Below, piece after piece: positions 26,470 to 34,963 of a DNA stretch of 64,000 bases. The DNA is from Gammaproteobacteria bacterium (GTDB lineage Bacteria > Pseudomonadota > Gammaproteobacteria > Ga0077536), in contig JAJFJQ010000059.1 of NCBI GenBank assembly GCA_021773835.1, positions 62,001 through 126,000 on the forward strand, written 5' to 3'. Each line of letters begins with the position of its first letter. The first letter of the stretch is position 1. The translations under genes and the position numbers were made by a program. The notes under the pieces are model-generated. The model worked only from the letters and a program-made list of their open reading frames with translations. It searched no databases and was not told the origin of the DNA.

Positions 26470-27441
26470 ATGGACTACACCAAAGAAGAACTCATCGAGG
26501 CTTATATGCAGATGCGCATTATTCGCGCATTCGAAGAAGAGCTGCACCGCGAGGCAGAAGAAAATAATTCCTTCGGATTCGCACATCTCTATGCCGGTGC
26601 GGAAGCGTGCGCGGTCGGTGTTTGTATGCACCTTGAGCCGACCATGCGAGACATTGTCGCCAGCACCCATCGCGCCCACGGCCATTTCATCGCAAAAGGC
26701 GGCGACCTAAACGCAATTGCGCATGAGATCTTTGGTCGCGCCGACGGTTCCGGCGGTGGTAAGGGTGGCACCATGCATGTAGCGGATTGGAACGTGGGAA
26801 TGCTTGGCGCCAACAGCATCATCGGCGCGTCGGCACCACACGCGCTTGGCGCCGCATTCACCGCGAAATATAAACGTACGGGTGGCGTCGCTGTCGCTTT
26901 CGGCGGCGACGGTGCGTCAAACCAAGGCGCCGTATTCGAGTCGATGAATTTCGCCAAGGCCTACGCACTACCGGTTGTATTCATCCTCGAGGACAACGGC
27001 TACGCGGAGAGCACCTACAAGTCCTACACCACAGCCGGTAGCCCATGCGAACGCGCTGCCGGATTCGGTATTCCTGCGGTGTCTGTTGACGGCGCAGATT
27101 TTTTCGCTGTTGCAAGCGCTGCCAAGGACGCCATCGCACGTGCACGCAATGGCGATGGCCCAAGCTTAATTCACTGCGATGTGCCGTTGTTCTTTGCCCA
27201 TTTCGAGGGTGACCAAGAGACTTATCGAGCGAGTGGTGAAGTCTCCAAACTGCGCTCCGATCGCGACTGCCTGGCGCTGTTCCGGGCGCAGGTCATCGGC
27301 ACCGGCAACATCGACACGGCAGAACTCGATCGGTTGGATAGCACGGCCACCCAGCAAGCGGCAAAGGCAATTGCAACAGCGAAGTCGGCGCCGCAGCCGC
27401 CGCCACAGGCGCTGTTCACCAATGTCTACGCAAGCTACTAA
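26470..27441 (+). CDS. Thiamine-dependent dehydrogenase E1 alpha subunit
   Basis: A 323-residue E1 alpha subunit of the 2-oxoacid/acetoin dehydrogenase type. RAHGHFIAKGGD and the KGGTMHVAD loop are conserved, and the thiamine diphosphate motif starts at GDG (146-148) in FGGDGASNQGAVFESMNFA. The size matches pyruvate/acetoin dehydrogenase alpha chains. GGGAG precedes the ATG. The beta subunit gene follows after 12 bp. No E2 or E3 gene lies nearby, so the complex must borrow those subunits or catalyse a non-acyl-transferring reaction such as acetoin cleavage or a decarboxylation. Confidence 0.92.
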   Translation: MDYTKEELIEAYMQMRIIRAFEEELHREAEENNSFGFAHLYAGAEACAVGVCMHLEPTMRDIVASTHRAHGHFIAKGGDLNAIAHEIFGRADGSGGGKGGTMHVADWNVGMLGANSIIGASAPHALGAAFTAKYKRTGGVAVAFGGDGASNQGAVFESMNFAKAYALPVVFILEDNGYAESTYKSYTTAGSPCERAAGFGIPAVSVDGADFFAVASAAKDAIARARNGDGPSLIHCDVPLFFAHFEGDQETYRASGEVSKLRSDRDCLALFRAQVIGTGNIDTAELDRLDSTATQQAAKAIATAKSAPQPPPQALFTNVYASY

Positions 27442-27453
27442 GGAGCCACCTCA

Positions 27454-28458
27454 ATGTCGATAATCACAATGCGGGCGGCACTAAACGATGCGCTGAGACT
27501 CGCCATGCGCAACGATTCCGACGTCTTTCTTCTGGGTGAAGACATCGCAGGGGGCGCCAACGCTCCGGGCGAAGACGACGCCTGGGGTGGCGTCTTTCAG
27601 GTTACCAAGGGCCTAGTCGGCGAATTCGGACGCGAGCGCGTCGTCGACACCCCAATAAGCGAAACAGCCTTTCTCGGGCTGGCAATTGGCGCCGCGAACA
27701 CCGGCTTACGCCCCGTGGTGGAGATCATGTTCGTCGATTTTTTCGGCGTCTGTTTCGATCAGGTTTTAAACAATGCGGCCAAATTTCGCTATATGTATGG
27801 GGCGCACGCGAAAACCCCGATCACGATCCGCACAACCTATGGCGTTGGCGGGCTCGCAGCTGCACAACATAGCCAGACCCTGTATTCGATTTTCGCGCAC
27901 ATTCCGGGTATTAAGGTCGTGGCGCCATCAAACCCTTACGATGCGAAAGGTCTCCTGCTTGAGGCGATCGGCGACGATGACCCGGTGATCTTTTTCGAAC
28001 ATAAAGCGATGTACGACGACACCGGTGAGGTACCGAGCGGAGCCTATACGATACCTTTCGGTGAGGCGGCCATTAAGCGCGACGGTGGTGATGCAACCAT
28101 TGTCGCTTTTGGTCGCATGGTCGGCTTCGCTGAGACTGCCGCTGAACAACTCGCCAGTGATGGGATCCACTGCACGGTTGTCGATCCGCGAACGATTTCG
28201 CCGCTGGACGAGTCGACAATCCTTAATTGCGTGCGTCAAACGGGCCGGCTTGTGGTTGTTGACGAAGGTCATCCACGTTGCGGGATGGCGAGCGATGTCG
28301 CCGCGATCGTCGCCGAGAAAGCCTTTGCCGACTTGAAAGCACCGGTGCGTATGGTCACGGCACCGCATACTCCAGTGCCGTTTGCATCGAATTTAGAGGC
28401 TGAATACATACCGTCGGTTGCGGATATCGTGGCCGCGGTGCGCAGTATCGTTGACTAG
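27454..28458 (+). CDS. Thiamine-dependent dehydrogenase E1 beta subunit
   Basis: A 334-residue beta subunit with the transketolase-like pyrimidine-binding domain (MRAALNDALRLAMRNDSDVFLLGEDI; GGVFQVTKGL; DTPISETAFLGLAIGAA) and the C-terminal transketolase domain (about 205-330; DPRTISPLDESTIL). AAGGAG lies 8 bases before the ATG. It pairs with the alpha subunit to form the heterotetrameric E1. The 2-oxoacid or acetoin substrate cannot be decided from these motifs. Confidence 0.93.
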   Translation: MSIITMRAALNDALRLAMRNDSDVFLLGEDIAGGANAPGEDDAWGGVFQVTKGLVGEFGRERVVDTPISETAFLGLAIGAANTGLRPVVEIMFVDFFGVCFDQVLNNAAKFRYMYGAHAKTPITIRTTYGVGGLAAAQHSQTLYSIFAHIPGIKVVAPSNPYDAKGLLLEAIGDDDPVIFFEHKAMYDDTGEVPSGAYTIPFGEAAIKRDGGDATIVAFGRMVGFAETAAEQLASDGIHCTVVDPRTISPLDESTILNCVRQTGRLVVVDEGHPRCGMASDVAAIVAEKAFADLKAPVRMVTAPHTPVPFASNLEAEYIPSVADIVAAVRSIVD

Positions 28459-28462
28459 ATCC

Positions 28463-29230
28463 TCATCCCGCTGTCCAGCCGCCGTCAATCAGTATTGAAC
28501 TACCGGTTATTAATGCCGATGCGCTAGAGGCCAAAAATACCACCGCACCCATGACGTCTTCGATCTCGCCAATACGGCCGAGCTTGATCTTCGACCTGAT
28601 CCACGCGGCTCGTTCCGGATCATCGAAAGTCGCCTTGGTAAACGGGGTCATGATAAACGTCGGACATATCGTATTAACTCGGATCTGGTGTTCGCCAAGT
28701 TCGATTGCAAGCGCGCGGGTAAGTCCTTCAACGGCGTGCTTGGAGGCGCAATAGATCGTTCGATCGATACCGCCAACATGTCCCATCTGCGACGATGTAT
28801 TGATGATCGAGCCACCCTGCCCCGTCACCAACATCTTTTTCACGACTGCTTTGGCAACGAAATATGCGGCACGCACATTGATATTCATGACCGCATCAAA
28901 ATCATCCGTCGTCATTGATTGCATCGGTCCCGGTCGGTTTAAACCGGCGTTATTGACCAAGATATCGAATGGCGCTTGCTCATCGACCACCGCTGCCACG
29001 CGTTCGACATCGGTCACGTCGAGCTCTACCGCTTCACACTCGCCGCCACGGTCTCTGATACCTTCGGCCACCGCGTGCAGATCACTACTCGGACGCGCGG
29101 CGATGACAACATTGGCACCGGCGTCGGCTAAGGCAACAGCGGCGCCCATACCGATCCCACGACTCGCACCGGTCACTAGCGCGCGCTGACCGTCAACGCG
29201 AAACGATGGCGTCTGCGGAAGGTCGATCAC
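28463..29230 (-). CDS. Short-chain dehydrogenase/reductase
   Basis: A 255-residue SDR beginning at GTG 29230, which overlaps the stop of the upstream dehydrogenase gene by 4 bp (GTGA); an earlier in-frame ATG lies inside that gene. The cofactor loop is [12 protein letters not shown] is present, the catalytic serine is in NTSSQMG, and YCASK supplies Tyr and Lys. SSILIDGGW ends the protein normally. Translational coupling to the HisD-family enzyme suggests consecutive oxidations of one polyol- or sulfonate-like substrate. Confidence 0.92.
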   Translation of the reverse strand: MIDLPQTPSFRVDGQRALVTGASRGIGMGAAVALADAGANVVIAARPSSDLHAVAEGIRDRGGECEAVELDVTDVERVAAVVDEQAPFDILVNNAGLNRPGPMQSMTTDDFDAVMNINVRAAYFVAKAVVKKMLVTGQGGSIINTSSQMGHVGGIDRTIYCASKHAVEGLTRALAIELGEHQIRVNTICPTFIMTPFTKATFDDPERAAWIRSKIKLGRIGEIEDVMGAVVFLASSASALITGSSILIDGGWTAG

Positions 29231-30534
29231 GGTGCGGCCGTGCCGTAAGCGACCTCTTTTCCGCCGAAACGTCGCACTCGGATATTTGCCTGTTCCGCGT
29301 GCCCGACAAAACCTTCCAACATACATAGTCGCGAACAGTACTCGCCAACCATCGCGGAGGCTTCGTCGGTCAGCACTCGTTGATAGGTGTGCGTCTTAAT
29401 GAATTTACCCACCCATAGGCCGCCGGTGTAACGGCCGGCCTTACGCGTCGGTAAGGTATGATTCGTGCCAATGACCTTATCGCCGTAACTGACGTTCGTA
29501 CGCTCGCCGAGAAATAGTGCACCGTAGTTCGACATATGCTCAAGAAAGTAGTCGGGATCTTTGGTCATCACCTGAACGTGTTCGGAAGCGATCAAATCTG
29601 CCTGCTCCACCATTTCGTCAATCGAATCGCAGACGATCACTTCACCGTAATTTTCCCACGCTGCGCGCGCAATCTCCGCGGTCGGCAAGATCTTCAGTAG
29701 ACGCTCGACTTCAAACATCGTGTCTTTTGCGAGCTGTTCGGAATTGGTAAGCAGAATCGCCGGTGAGGTGGGCCCGTGTTCGGCCTGGCCGAGGAGATCC
29801 GTGGCGCACAATTCACCATCAACCGAATCATCGGCAATGACCAAGGTCTCGGTCGGACCGGCGAATAGATCGATACCAACGCGGCCGTAAAGTTGGCGTT
29901 TCGCCTCGGCGACAAAGGCGTTGCCAGGCCCGACCAGCATATCCACCGCTTTGATCGATTCCGTCCCCAGCGCCATCGCTCCAACGGCTTGGGTACCGCC
30001 AAGAACAAGAATTTCGTGTGCCCCACCCAAATGCATTGCCGCGACAATCGCTGGGTGCGGCCCGCCCTCGAATGGCGGCGCGGAAGCTATAACTCGCTTT
30101 ACGCCGGCAACGCGTGCCGTCACCACGCTCATGTGAGCAGAGGCCACCATCGGATACTTTCCACCAGGAACATAACACCCGACTGAGTTGACCGGGATAT
30201 TACGGTGACCCAGAACGACCCCGGGTAGCGTTTCTACTTCAATGTCGGTTAGCGCGGCCTTTTGATGTTCGGCGAATCGACGCACCTGCTCTTGGGCGAA
30301 TCGGATGTCGTCGAGATCGCGCTTAGAAACTTGCGAAATCGCATGCTCAATTTCTTGCTCGGAGAGCAGAAACGTCTCCGGCGACCAGTTGTCAAAGCGC
30401 GTGGACAATTCACGTAGTGCGCTATCGCCATTTTGTTCGATTTCACGCAGTAGCCCTTCGACAATTTGTCTAACTTCCGCGTTGTCTTCGTCTCTTTCAC
30501 TTTGCGGCTTGCCGCGTTTTAGGTAATTAGCCAT
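29227..30534 (-). CDS. Histidinol-dehydrogenase-family enzyme, HpsN-like
   Basis: A 435-residue zinc-dependent dehydrogenase. I start at ATG 30534 (MANYLKRG), because the longer frame adds an unconserved extension. Family residues are kept: GCYVPGG, the zinc ligands in QAEHG, the catalytic pair in [17 protein letters not shown] and a His near EGFVGH. The ANYLKRGK start and the [10 protein letters not shown] element resemble sulfopropanediol 3-dehydrogenase HpsN more than biosynthetic HisD as I recall them. No histidine gene is nearby, and it is coupled to an SDR, so a catabolic role is likely. Confidence 0.82.
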   Translation of the reverse strand: MANYLKRGKPQSERDEDNAEVRQIVEGLLREIEQNGDSALRELSTRFDNWSPETFLLSEQEIEHAISQVSKRDLDDIRFAQEQVRRFAEHQKAALTDIEVETLPGVVLGHRNIPVNSVGCYVPGGKYPMVASAHMSVVTARVAGVKRVIASAPPFEGGPHPAIVAAMHLGGAHEILVLGGTQAVGAMALGTESIKAVDMLVGPGNAFVAEAKRQLYGRVGIDLFAGPTETLVIADDSVDGELCATDLLGQAEHGPTSPAILLTNSEQLAKDTMFEVERLLKILPTAEIARAAWENYGEVIVCDSIDEMVEQADLIASEHVQVMTKDPDYFLEHMSNYGALFLGERTNVSYGDKVIGTNHTLPTRKAGRYTGGLWVGKFIKTHTYQRVLTDEASAMVGEYCSRLCMLEGFVGHAEQANIRVRRFGGKEVAYGTAAP

Positions 30535-30633
30535 TGGTGTATTCCAGTTTATGCTTGTGGCATCTAGTACAATGTCTGGGCTGTATACGAGTACCAACTA
30601 GCGGGGGTGCCGCTTAGCACCCGGTCAACCAAA

Positions 30634-32001
30634 TCAATTCCCGCTGGTCAAACTCGACACGCTGAAAATCCGCTTGATTTCCGCCGTGGTCATAGTCGGG
30701 TGCACCGTTTCGGTGAGCGCGCGTACAACGGTTGACGTGTTTTCCAGCCTATCAATGTACATCTGCGCACGCCAACTTTGAATTGAGGTTTCTAATGACG
30801 CCTCAGCGCCTTCAACGGGCCGCGGACCACGGTAGGTCGGCTGGAAGGTTTTCCACAACACATTGTCGTGGTTAAAAATCAATGACAGGGCGACACTGAA
30901 CGTCTGCGCATCGAGAAACAAAACGCGGCTGCGGTATGGATGGCCCTCCCATACCGACCTCACTTCCACCACATGACAATTCCGGACCTGCCAACGGTCG
31001 TCCGTCAAGCGGCTCTGCGGCCCGAAAGTTTGTTGCAGTTCATGCTTGGTGTCAGCGACATAAAGGATCGGTTTTTGCCCAAGATAAGACCATTTATAGT
31101 CAAGTACGCGACCAGAAAAACCCTCAAAATCATCTAGGGTTCCGGTCGCGCCCATGAACCTGTCGGAGCGTTCCTGTGCCGAGATACGACGTACGCGCCG
31201 CTCGGTTGGGAAGTATGAGTTAACTTGGTCATCGGCATGTTGGTCGAGCATGCGCTCCACGACGAATTTTGTGCCCTTGACGTTGAACGGATCGAGAAAT
31301 TCCATAAAGTCTTTGAACAACCTCGTATCGCTATCCGTCGCATCAACCCGATAGTTGTTGTCCGCCAGCATGGCAAGTTTGTTGAGATACACTCGGTGAA
31401 ATGATTGAGTCAGTGAACGATTGAGACTGCCGCCCCCATTCAGACCAGATTTCGCATCGAGCGGCACACGATTCGAAGTGGAATCGACATACGACATCGT
31501 TAATTCATCGATCTTGTAGCCGTAGTACTGCCACCGGTGGATCTGATCCCACGCCAACATATAACCGCCGATATCGGGCTCAGCATTGGCTATTTGTTCC
31601 GCGGAAAATGGTTGGCCGGCGACATAGTTTTCGAGCCGTCCATCGGCACCGATCGACGGCTGCCCGTTAAAACGCTGCGTCGCGTCGACGTAGGATTGAT
31701 GCATCACATAGTCGGCGGTTTCCTGAATTTCTACCTGGACCTCTGGAAATTCAAATTCCTCATAAAATCCAGGGGGGATCCATGCTTGCAAGGACGATAG
31801 ATCGTCAATGGTCACAATCGTACCCGCCACCGGCGGATCGATGACTACGGATGTTGCCAACCACGTATCGATGTCGTCACGGGTGACCTCGGCCGCGAAT
31901 GCATTAGGGCAGAGAAGGCACGCGCAGAGGCTAAGCGCGCAGGTGGCCGTTTGTATATAGGACATAGGGCGACGACTCTTAGCTGAAATAGAGTGCGCCA
32001 T
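30634..32001 (-). CDS. Exported DUF1329 protein
   Basis: A 455-residue protein of the DUF1329 family. An N-terminal signal peptide ends at NAFAAEV; the start could be ATG 32001 or ATG 31965, and the second gives a more usual signal length. The mature part includes YVDATQRFNGQPSIGADG, LAWDQIHRWQYYGYKIDE and WKSYLGQKPILYV-like segments typical of the family. DUF1329 proteins are envelope proteins, often near efflux or degradation genes; some are linked to outer-membrane lipid or hydrocarbon traits. Precise function unknown. Confidence 0.82.
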   Translation of the reverse strand: MAHSISAKSRRPMSYIQTATCALSLCACLLCPNAFAAEVTRDDIDTWLATSVVIDPPVAGTIVTIDDLSSLQAWIPPGFYEEFEFPEVQVEIQETADYVMHQSYVDATQRFNGQPSIGADGRLENYVAGQPFSAEQIANAEPDIGGYMLAWDQIHRWQYYGYKIDELTMSYVDSTSNRVPLDAKSGLNGGGSLNRSLTQSFHRVYLNKLAMLADNNYRVDATDSDTRLFKDFMEFLDPFNVKGTKFVVERMLDQHADDQVNSYFPTERRVRRISAQERSDRFMGATGTLDDFEGFSGRVLDYKWSYLGQKPILYVADTKHELQQTFGPQSRLTDDRWQVRNCHVVEVRSVWEGHPYRSRVLFLDAQTFSVALSLIFNHDNVLWKTFQPTYRGPRPVEGAEASLETSIQSWRAQMYIDRLENTSTVVRALTETVHPTMTTAEIKRIFSVSSLTSGN

Positions 32002-32043
32002 GATAGTTTAATTCCGCGACGGGTAGTGCGAATTTCAGACCGT

Positions 32044-32081
32044 CGGCGCTGGTAGAAGCGGCGCCGTTCCTACCAGCGCCG
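32044..32081. terminator. Long inverted repeat after the amidohydrolase gene
   Basis: CGGCGCTGGTAG pairs perfectly with CTACCAGCGCCG around a 14-base loop. It lies 33 bp past the stop of the minus-strand amidohydrolase gene and upstream of the DUF1329 gene. There is no clear T-run, so it may terminate weakly or stabilise the transcript end. Confidence 0.5.
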
Positions 32082-32113
32082 CAAGTTTTCGACCGGAAAA
32101 GGGTGGCTGGCCG

Positions 32114-33010
32114 CTACAGACCTAGCACCCGTTTCGCGTTTCCACCCATAATAGCCACCACGTCTTCCTCAGTTAACGACGGTAGGATCTCGTGGCGTTC
32201 TTGATAAGACACGACTTCTCGTAGGCGTACGATCCCGTCGTTGCGTCCATCGGTCAGTGGATAATCCGAGCCGAACATGATCCTATCAACCAAGCCGAAA
32301 TGCTTGGCCCAGGCGAAAGTCCGCGCCAGCCAATCAGTCGGATAGAGCAGAAACCACGCCAGGTCGGCGTGCAAATTTTTATACTTAAACATCAAGGTCA
32401 TCGCTTCTTCGGCCCATTGAAAACCGAAGTGCGCGGCGATGACGGTCATCTCCGGAAACTTCGCGCAGACTTTGTCGAGGTCGGCCGGATGGTGATAATC
32501 CAAGTAGGCATTGTGGTTAAAGGTAAAACCCGTATGCACAACGACAGGGATCTCAAGTTCCGCGCACTTTTCGTATAGCGGGAAAATTCGCTCGTCGTCC
32601 GGATACACCCAGTTGTACGAGGGAAACACCTTCATTCCCTTAAAACCAAAATGGTTGACGGCCCGCGACAGATCTTCCACCGCATCCCATCCACCCAACG
32701 GATCTCCGCAGTGAAACGGAATAATGTGATCTGGGTGTTGCGCCGCGACGCCGGCAACCTCCTCCACCGTCGACGCACAATTATAGGGTCGCATCACCAC
32801 GCCCCAAGTGATGACCTTCTCGATACCCTGCTCTTCCATATCCATGCAGTATTCATCGGCCCAAAATTTCTGAAAATCCTCGGGCTTCCATCGTTCTTTG
32901 CCGTCTTTAAACCACGCTGGCATACAACCAAAGTGTGAATCGTTGATCCACTCCCGTACAAACTTGTCACTAAAGCCGCCGGCTAGGTGTGAATGCATAT
33001 CAATAATCAT
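32114..33010 (-). CDS. Amidohydrolase-family enzyme (ACMSD-like decarboxylase/hydrolase)
   Basis: A 298-residue TIM-barrel metal-dependent enzyme. The metal ligands His6 and His8 are in MIIDMHSHLAG, a further His is in VVHTGF and AAHFG, and Asp is in MFGSDYPL. This is the amidohydrolase-2 group that includes aminocarboxymuconate-semialdehyde decarboxylase, hydroxybenzoate decarboxylases and lactonases. It may act on a cyclic or carboxylated catabolite. The FmdB-like gene is 30 bp upstream on the same strand. Confidence 0.88.
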   Translation of the reverse strand: MIIDMHSHLAGGFSDKFVREWINDSHFGCMPAWFKDGKERWKPEDFQKFWADEYCMDMEEQGIEKVITWGVVMRPYNCASTVEEVAGVAAQHPDHIIPFHCGDPLGGWDAVEDLSRAVNHFGFKGMKVFPSYNWVYPDDERIFPLYEKCAELEIPVVVHTGFTFNHNAYLDYHHPADLDKVCAKFPEMTVIAAHFGFQWAEEAMTLMFKYKNLHADLAWFLLYPTDWLARTFAWAKHFGLVDRIMFGSDYPLTDGRNDGIVRLREVVSYQERHEILPSLTEEDVVAIMGGNAKRVLGL

Positions 33011-33040
33011 ATCTTTCTCCCCTGATCCGTGATGGTTATG

Positions 33041-33337
33041 CTAGCAATGGCCGTGGTGCTTGAGTTGATGCACATAGCGGTCCGGCAGTGGCGGCGGTGG
33101 CCCGAGTTCAAAATTTGGACGTTTAACGTCATCGGGCAACTTCACGTCATGCTTCTTTTTGCGCGCATCCTTTTTGGTCAGTACTTTTGACTTCGACACA
33201 GTGCGGGCACTAAAGGACGAGTGGACTTTTATCGCTTTCCCTGCGCACTCGGGGCACACGTTGACTGTAGCGCCAATCGGCATCAGCGCCTCAAAGTGCA
33301 CATCGCACGGCGGACATTCGAACTCGTAAATCGGCAT
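33041..33337 (-). CDS. FmdB-type zinc ribbon protein
   Basis: A 98-residue protein beginning MPIYEFECPPCDVHFEAL and continuing with CPECAGKA: two CxxC knuckles for one zinc, as in the FmdB family of putative regulators. The rest is Lys-rich with a proline run (PPPPLP) and ends KHHGHC, another possible metal site. GGAGGG precedes the ATG. The family's function is not established; members often sit with amidases, formamidases or amidohydrolases, as here. Confidence 0.88.
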   Translation of the reverse strand: MPIYEFECPPCDVHFEALMPIGATVNVCPECAGKAIKVHSSFSARTVSKSKVLTKKDARKKKHDVKLPDDVKRPNFELGPPPPLPDRYVHQLKHHGHC

Positions 33338-33478
33338 TGGAACCCTCCGGCATTTGTTGGATCTTCTTATCCCATTGCTGGGCCTACCTTAAGCCTAATC
33401 CAAATTACGTGTTGATCGCCATCGATCCGGCAAATTTGTTCGGCATCACGGCAGTCCGATGACCTCGAGCCGGTTTGC

Positions 33479-34963
33479 TCACCCGCCGGACAGCGATAAC
33501 CACAGGTAGATCGCCGCATAAGCTCGCCACGGGCGCCACGCATCGGTTCGAGTGATGATATCTGCGGCGCGGGTCATACCAAGCGCCTTTTTTATCCCGA
33601 GATCACCGAGTGGGAAGGCATCCGGCCAAGCCAATGCCCGCATTGCAACATACGACGCGGTCCAGTCCCCGATGCCTGGAAACGCGATCAAGCGTTCGCG
33701 CACGATATCCGGATCGGCACCTGGGTTGAGATTTAGCTCACCACCGCAAACCGATTTTGCGACCAGCCGGATCGCTTCGGCGCGCTTTCCGGGCATCCCG
33801 ATCTGCGCGATTTGGTCGACCTTCGTCCTTGCGATGCGATCGACATCCGGACTTAGGTGGGTCAAGGCCGGCCACGGCGTTTCGATCGGGCGGCCAAAGG
33901 CCGCGGCCATTCGCCCCGCCAAAGTTGTCGCCCCTTTGACACTCACCTGTTGACCCAGTATCGCTCGCAATAACAGTTCGAATCCGTCGAACGCCCCGGG
34001 CAAACGCATGCCTGCGTGCATCTTAACTGACGGCTCAAGTAGCGGGTCGTCGGCCAATTGCGCGTCTATCTCGGTCGCATTCGCGCGCGTATCGAACACC
34101 GTTTTCATGCGCGTCAAAACCTCAATGCATACAGGTCGTAAGGTGTCGGACATCACCAGTCGTAATGCGTGTATCGGACGCGCGCGTCTTGAATCCGAGT
34201 ACGGCATAACGGCGACCCAGCCGGCGTGGTCGGCGACGCGTACCGTTCGCAAATAAGCACCATTGCAAACCGCTTCGACCCGGGGGATCGCGCGCGCACC
34301 CAAAAAGGCCAATAGCGCCGCCCAATTAAACGGCGGTCGATAGTCGATTCGAAGCGAAATCGTGTTGCTCAACCGCGGGCTATCTTTTTGTCGCCGGGAA
34401 CCGTTCGCCTCTCGCCGCAATGCCGTCGGACTAAGCCCATAGCGCGAATTTAAGAGACGGGTAAGGCGGCGCGGGTTTTCAATCCCTGCAGCTGCGGCAA
34501 CGTCGGTCGCTGACAGATCCGTTTCACTCAGCAATTGTTTTGCATGCAGCAGTCGTCGCGTGCTTGCGATCTCGATCGGTGTAAGACCAAATTCGTCCGC
34601 CGTTAGGCGGCCTAGAACATCCGGTTCAAGGTCAAACTCCGCAGCAAGCTCGGTGGTGGATTTCGAATTTAGCGCGCCATCCTCGATACGCCGCAACACG
34701 AGACAGGCAAGTTTTGAATTGGCCTGAACGTGCACATCCCCTGGGGCCAGTTCCGGGCGACATACGAGGCATGGCCGAAACCCAGCCTTTTCTGCAGCAG
34801 CTGCATGCGCGAAGAACTCGCAGTTCGACAGTTTTGGCATTCGTGCGGAGCATATCGGGCGGCAATAATTGCCCGTCGGCTTAACGCCAATGAATAGCCG
34901 GCCATCGCGGCTAGCATCGCGACTCCTGGCTGCGGCGTAATCGCCGGATCTATCGCTGGTCAT
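33479..34963 (-). CDS. Ada-type regulator fused to AlkA DNA glycosylase
   Basis: A 494-residue bifunctional DNA repair protein. Residues ~15-85 are the Ada zinc domain with cysteines in YCRPICSAR and PCLVCRPEL, which accept methyl groups from phosphotriesters. An AraC-type helix-turn-helix follows (~90-185; TDLSATDVAAAAGIENPRRLTRLL), then the AlkA N-terminal domain and the HhH-GPD domain (FPGIGDWTASYVAMRALAWPD with the catalytic Asp shortly after in PLGDLG). It should excise alkylated bases and induce its own regulon. Its start overlaps the end of the diguanylate cyclase gene by 14 bp. Confidence 0.92.
   Translation of the reverse strand: MTSDRSGDYAAARSRDASRDGRLFIGVKPTGNYCRPICSARMPKLSNCEFFAHAAAAEKAGFRPCLVCRPELAPGDVHVQANSKLACLVLRRIEDGALNSKSTTELAAEFDLEPDVLGRLTADEFGLTPIEIASTRRLLHAKQLLSETDLSATDVAAAAGIENPRRLTRLLNSRYGLSPTALRREANGSRRQKDSPRLSNTISLRIDYRPPFNWAALLAFLGARAIPRVEAVCNGAYLRTVRVADHAGWVAVMPYSDSRRARPIHALRLVMSDTLRPVCIEVLTRMKTVFDTRANATEIDAQLADDPLLEPSVKMHAGMRLPGAFDGFELLLRAILGQQVSVKGATTLAGRMAAAFGRPIETPWPALTHLSPDVDRIARTKVDQIAQIGMPGKRAEAIRLVAKSVCGGELNLNPGADPDIVRERLIAFPGIGDWTASYVAMRALAWPDAFPLGDLGIKKALGMTRAADIITRTDAWRPWRAYAAIYLWLSLSGG

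Noticed and set aside
29231-29326. Upstream extension of the SDR gene
   Set aside because: It overlaps the HisD-family gene, and the GTG at 29230 gives a 4-bp overlap and a normal SDR N-terminus.
29227-30534. Biosynthetic hisD
   Set aside because: No other histidine genes nearby, and the sequence ends and SDR coupling look like catabolic HpsN-type enzymes; not certain.
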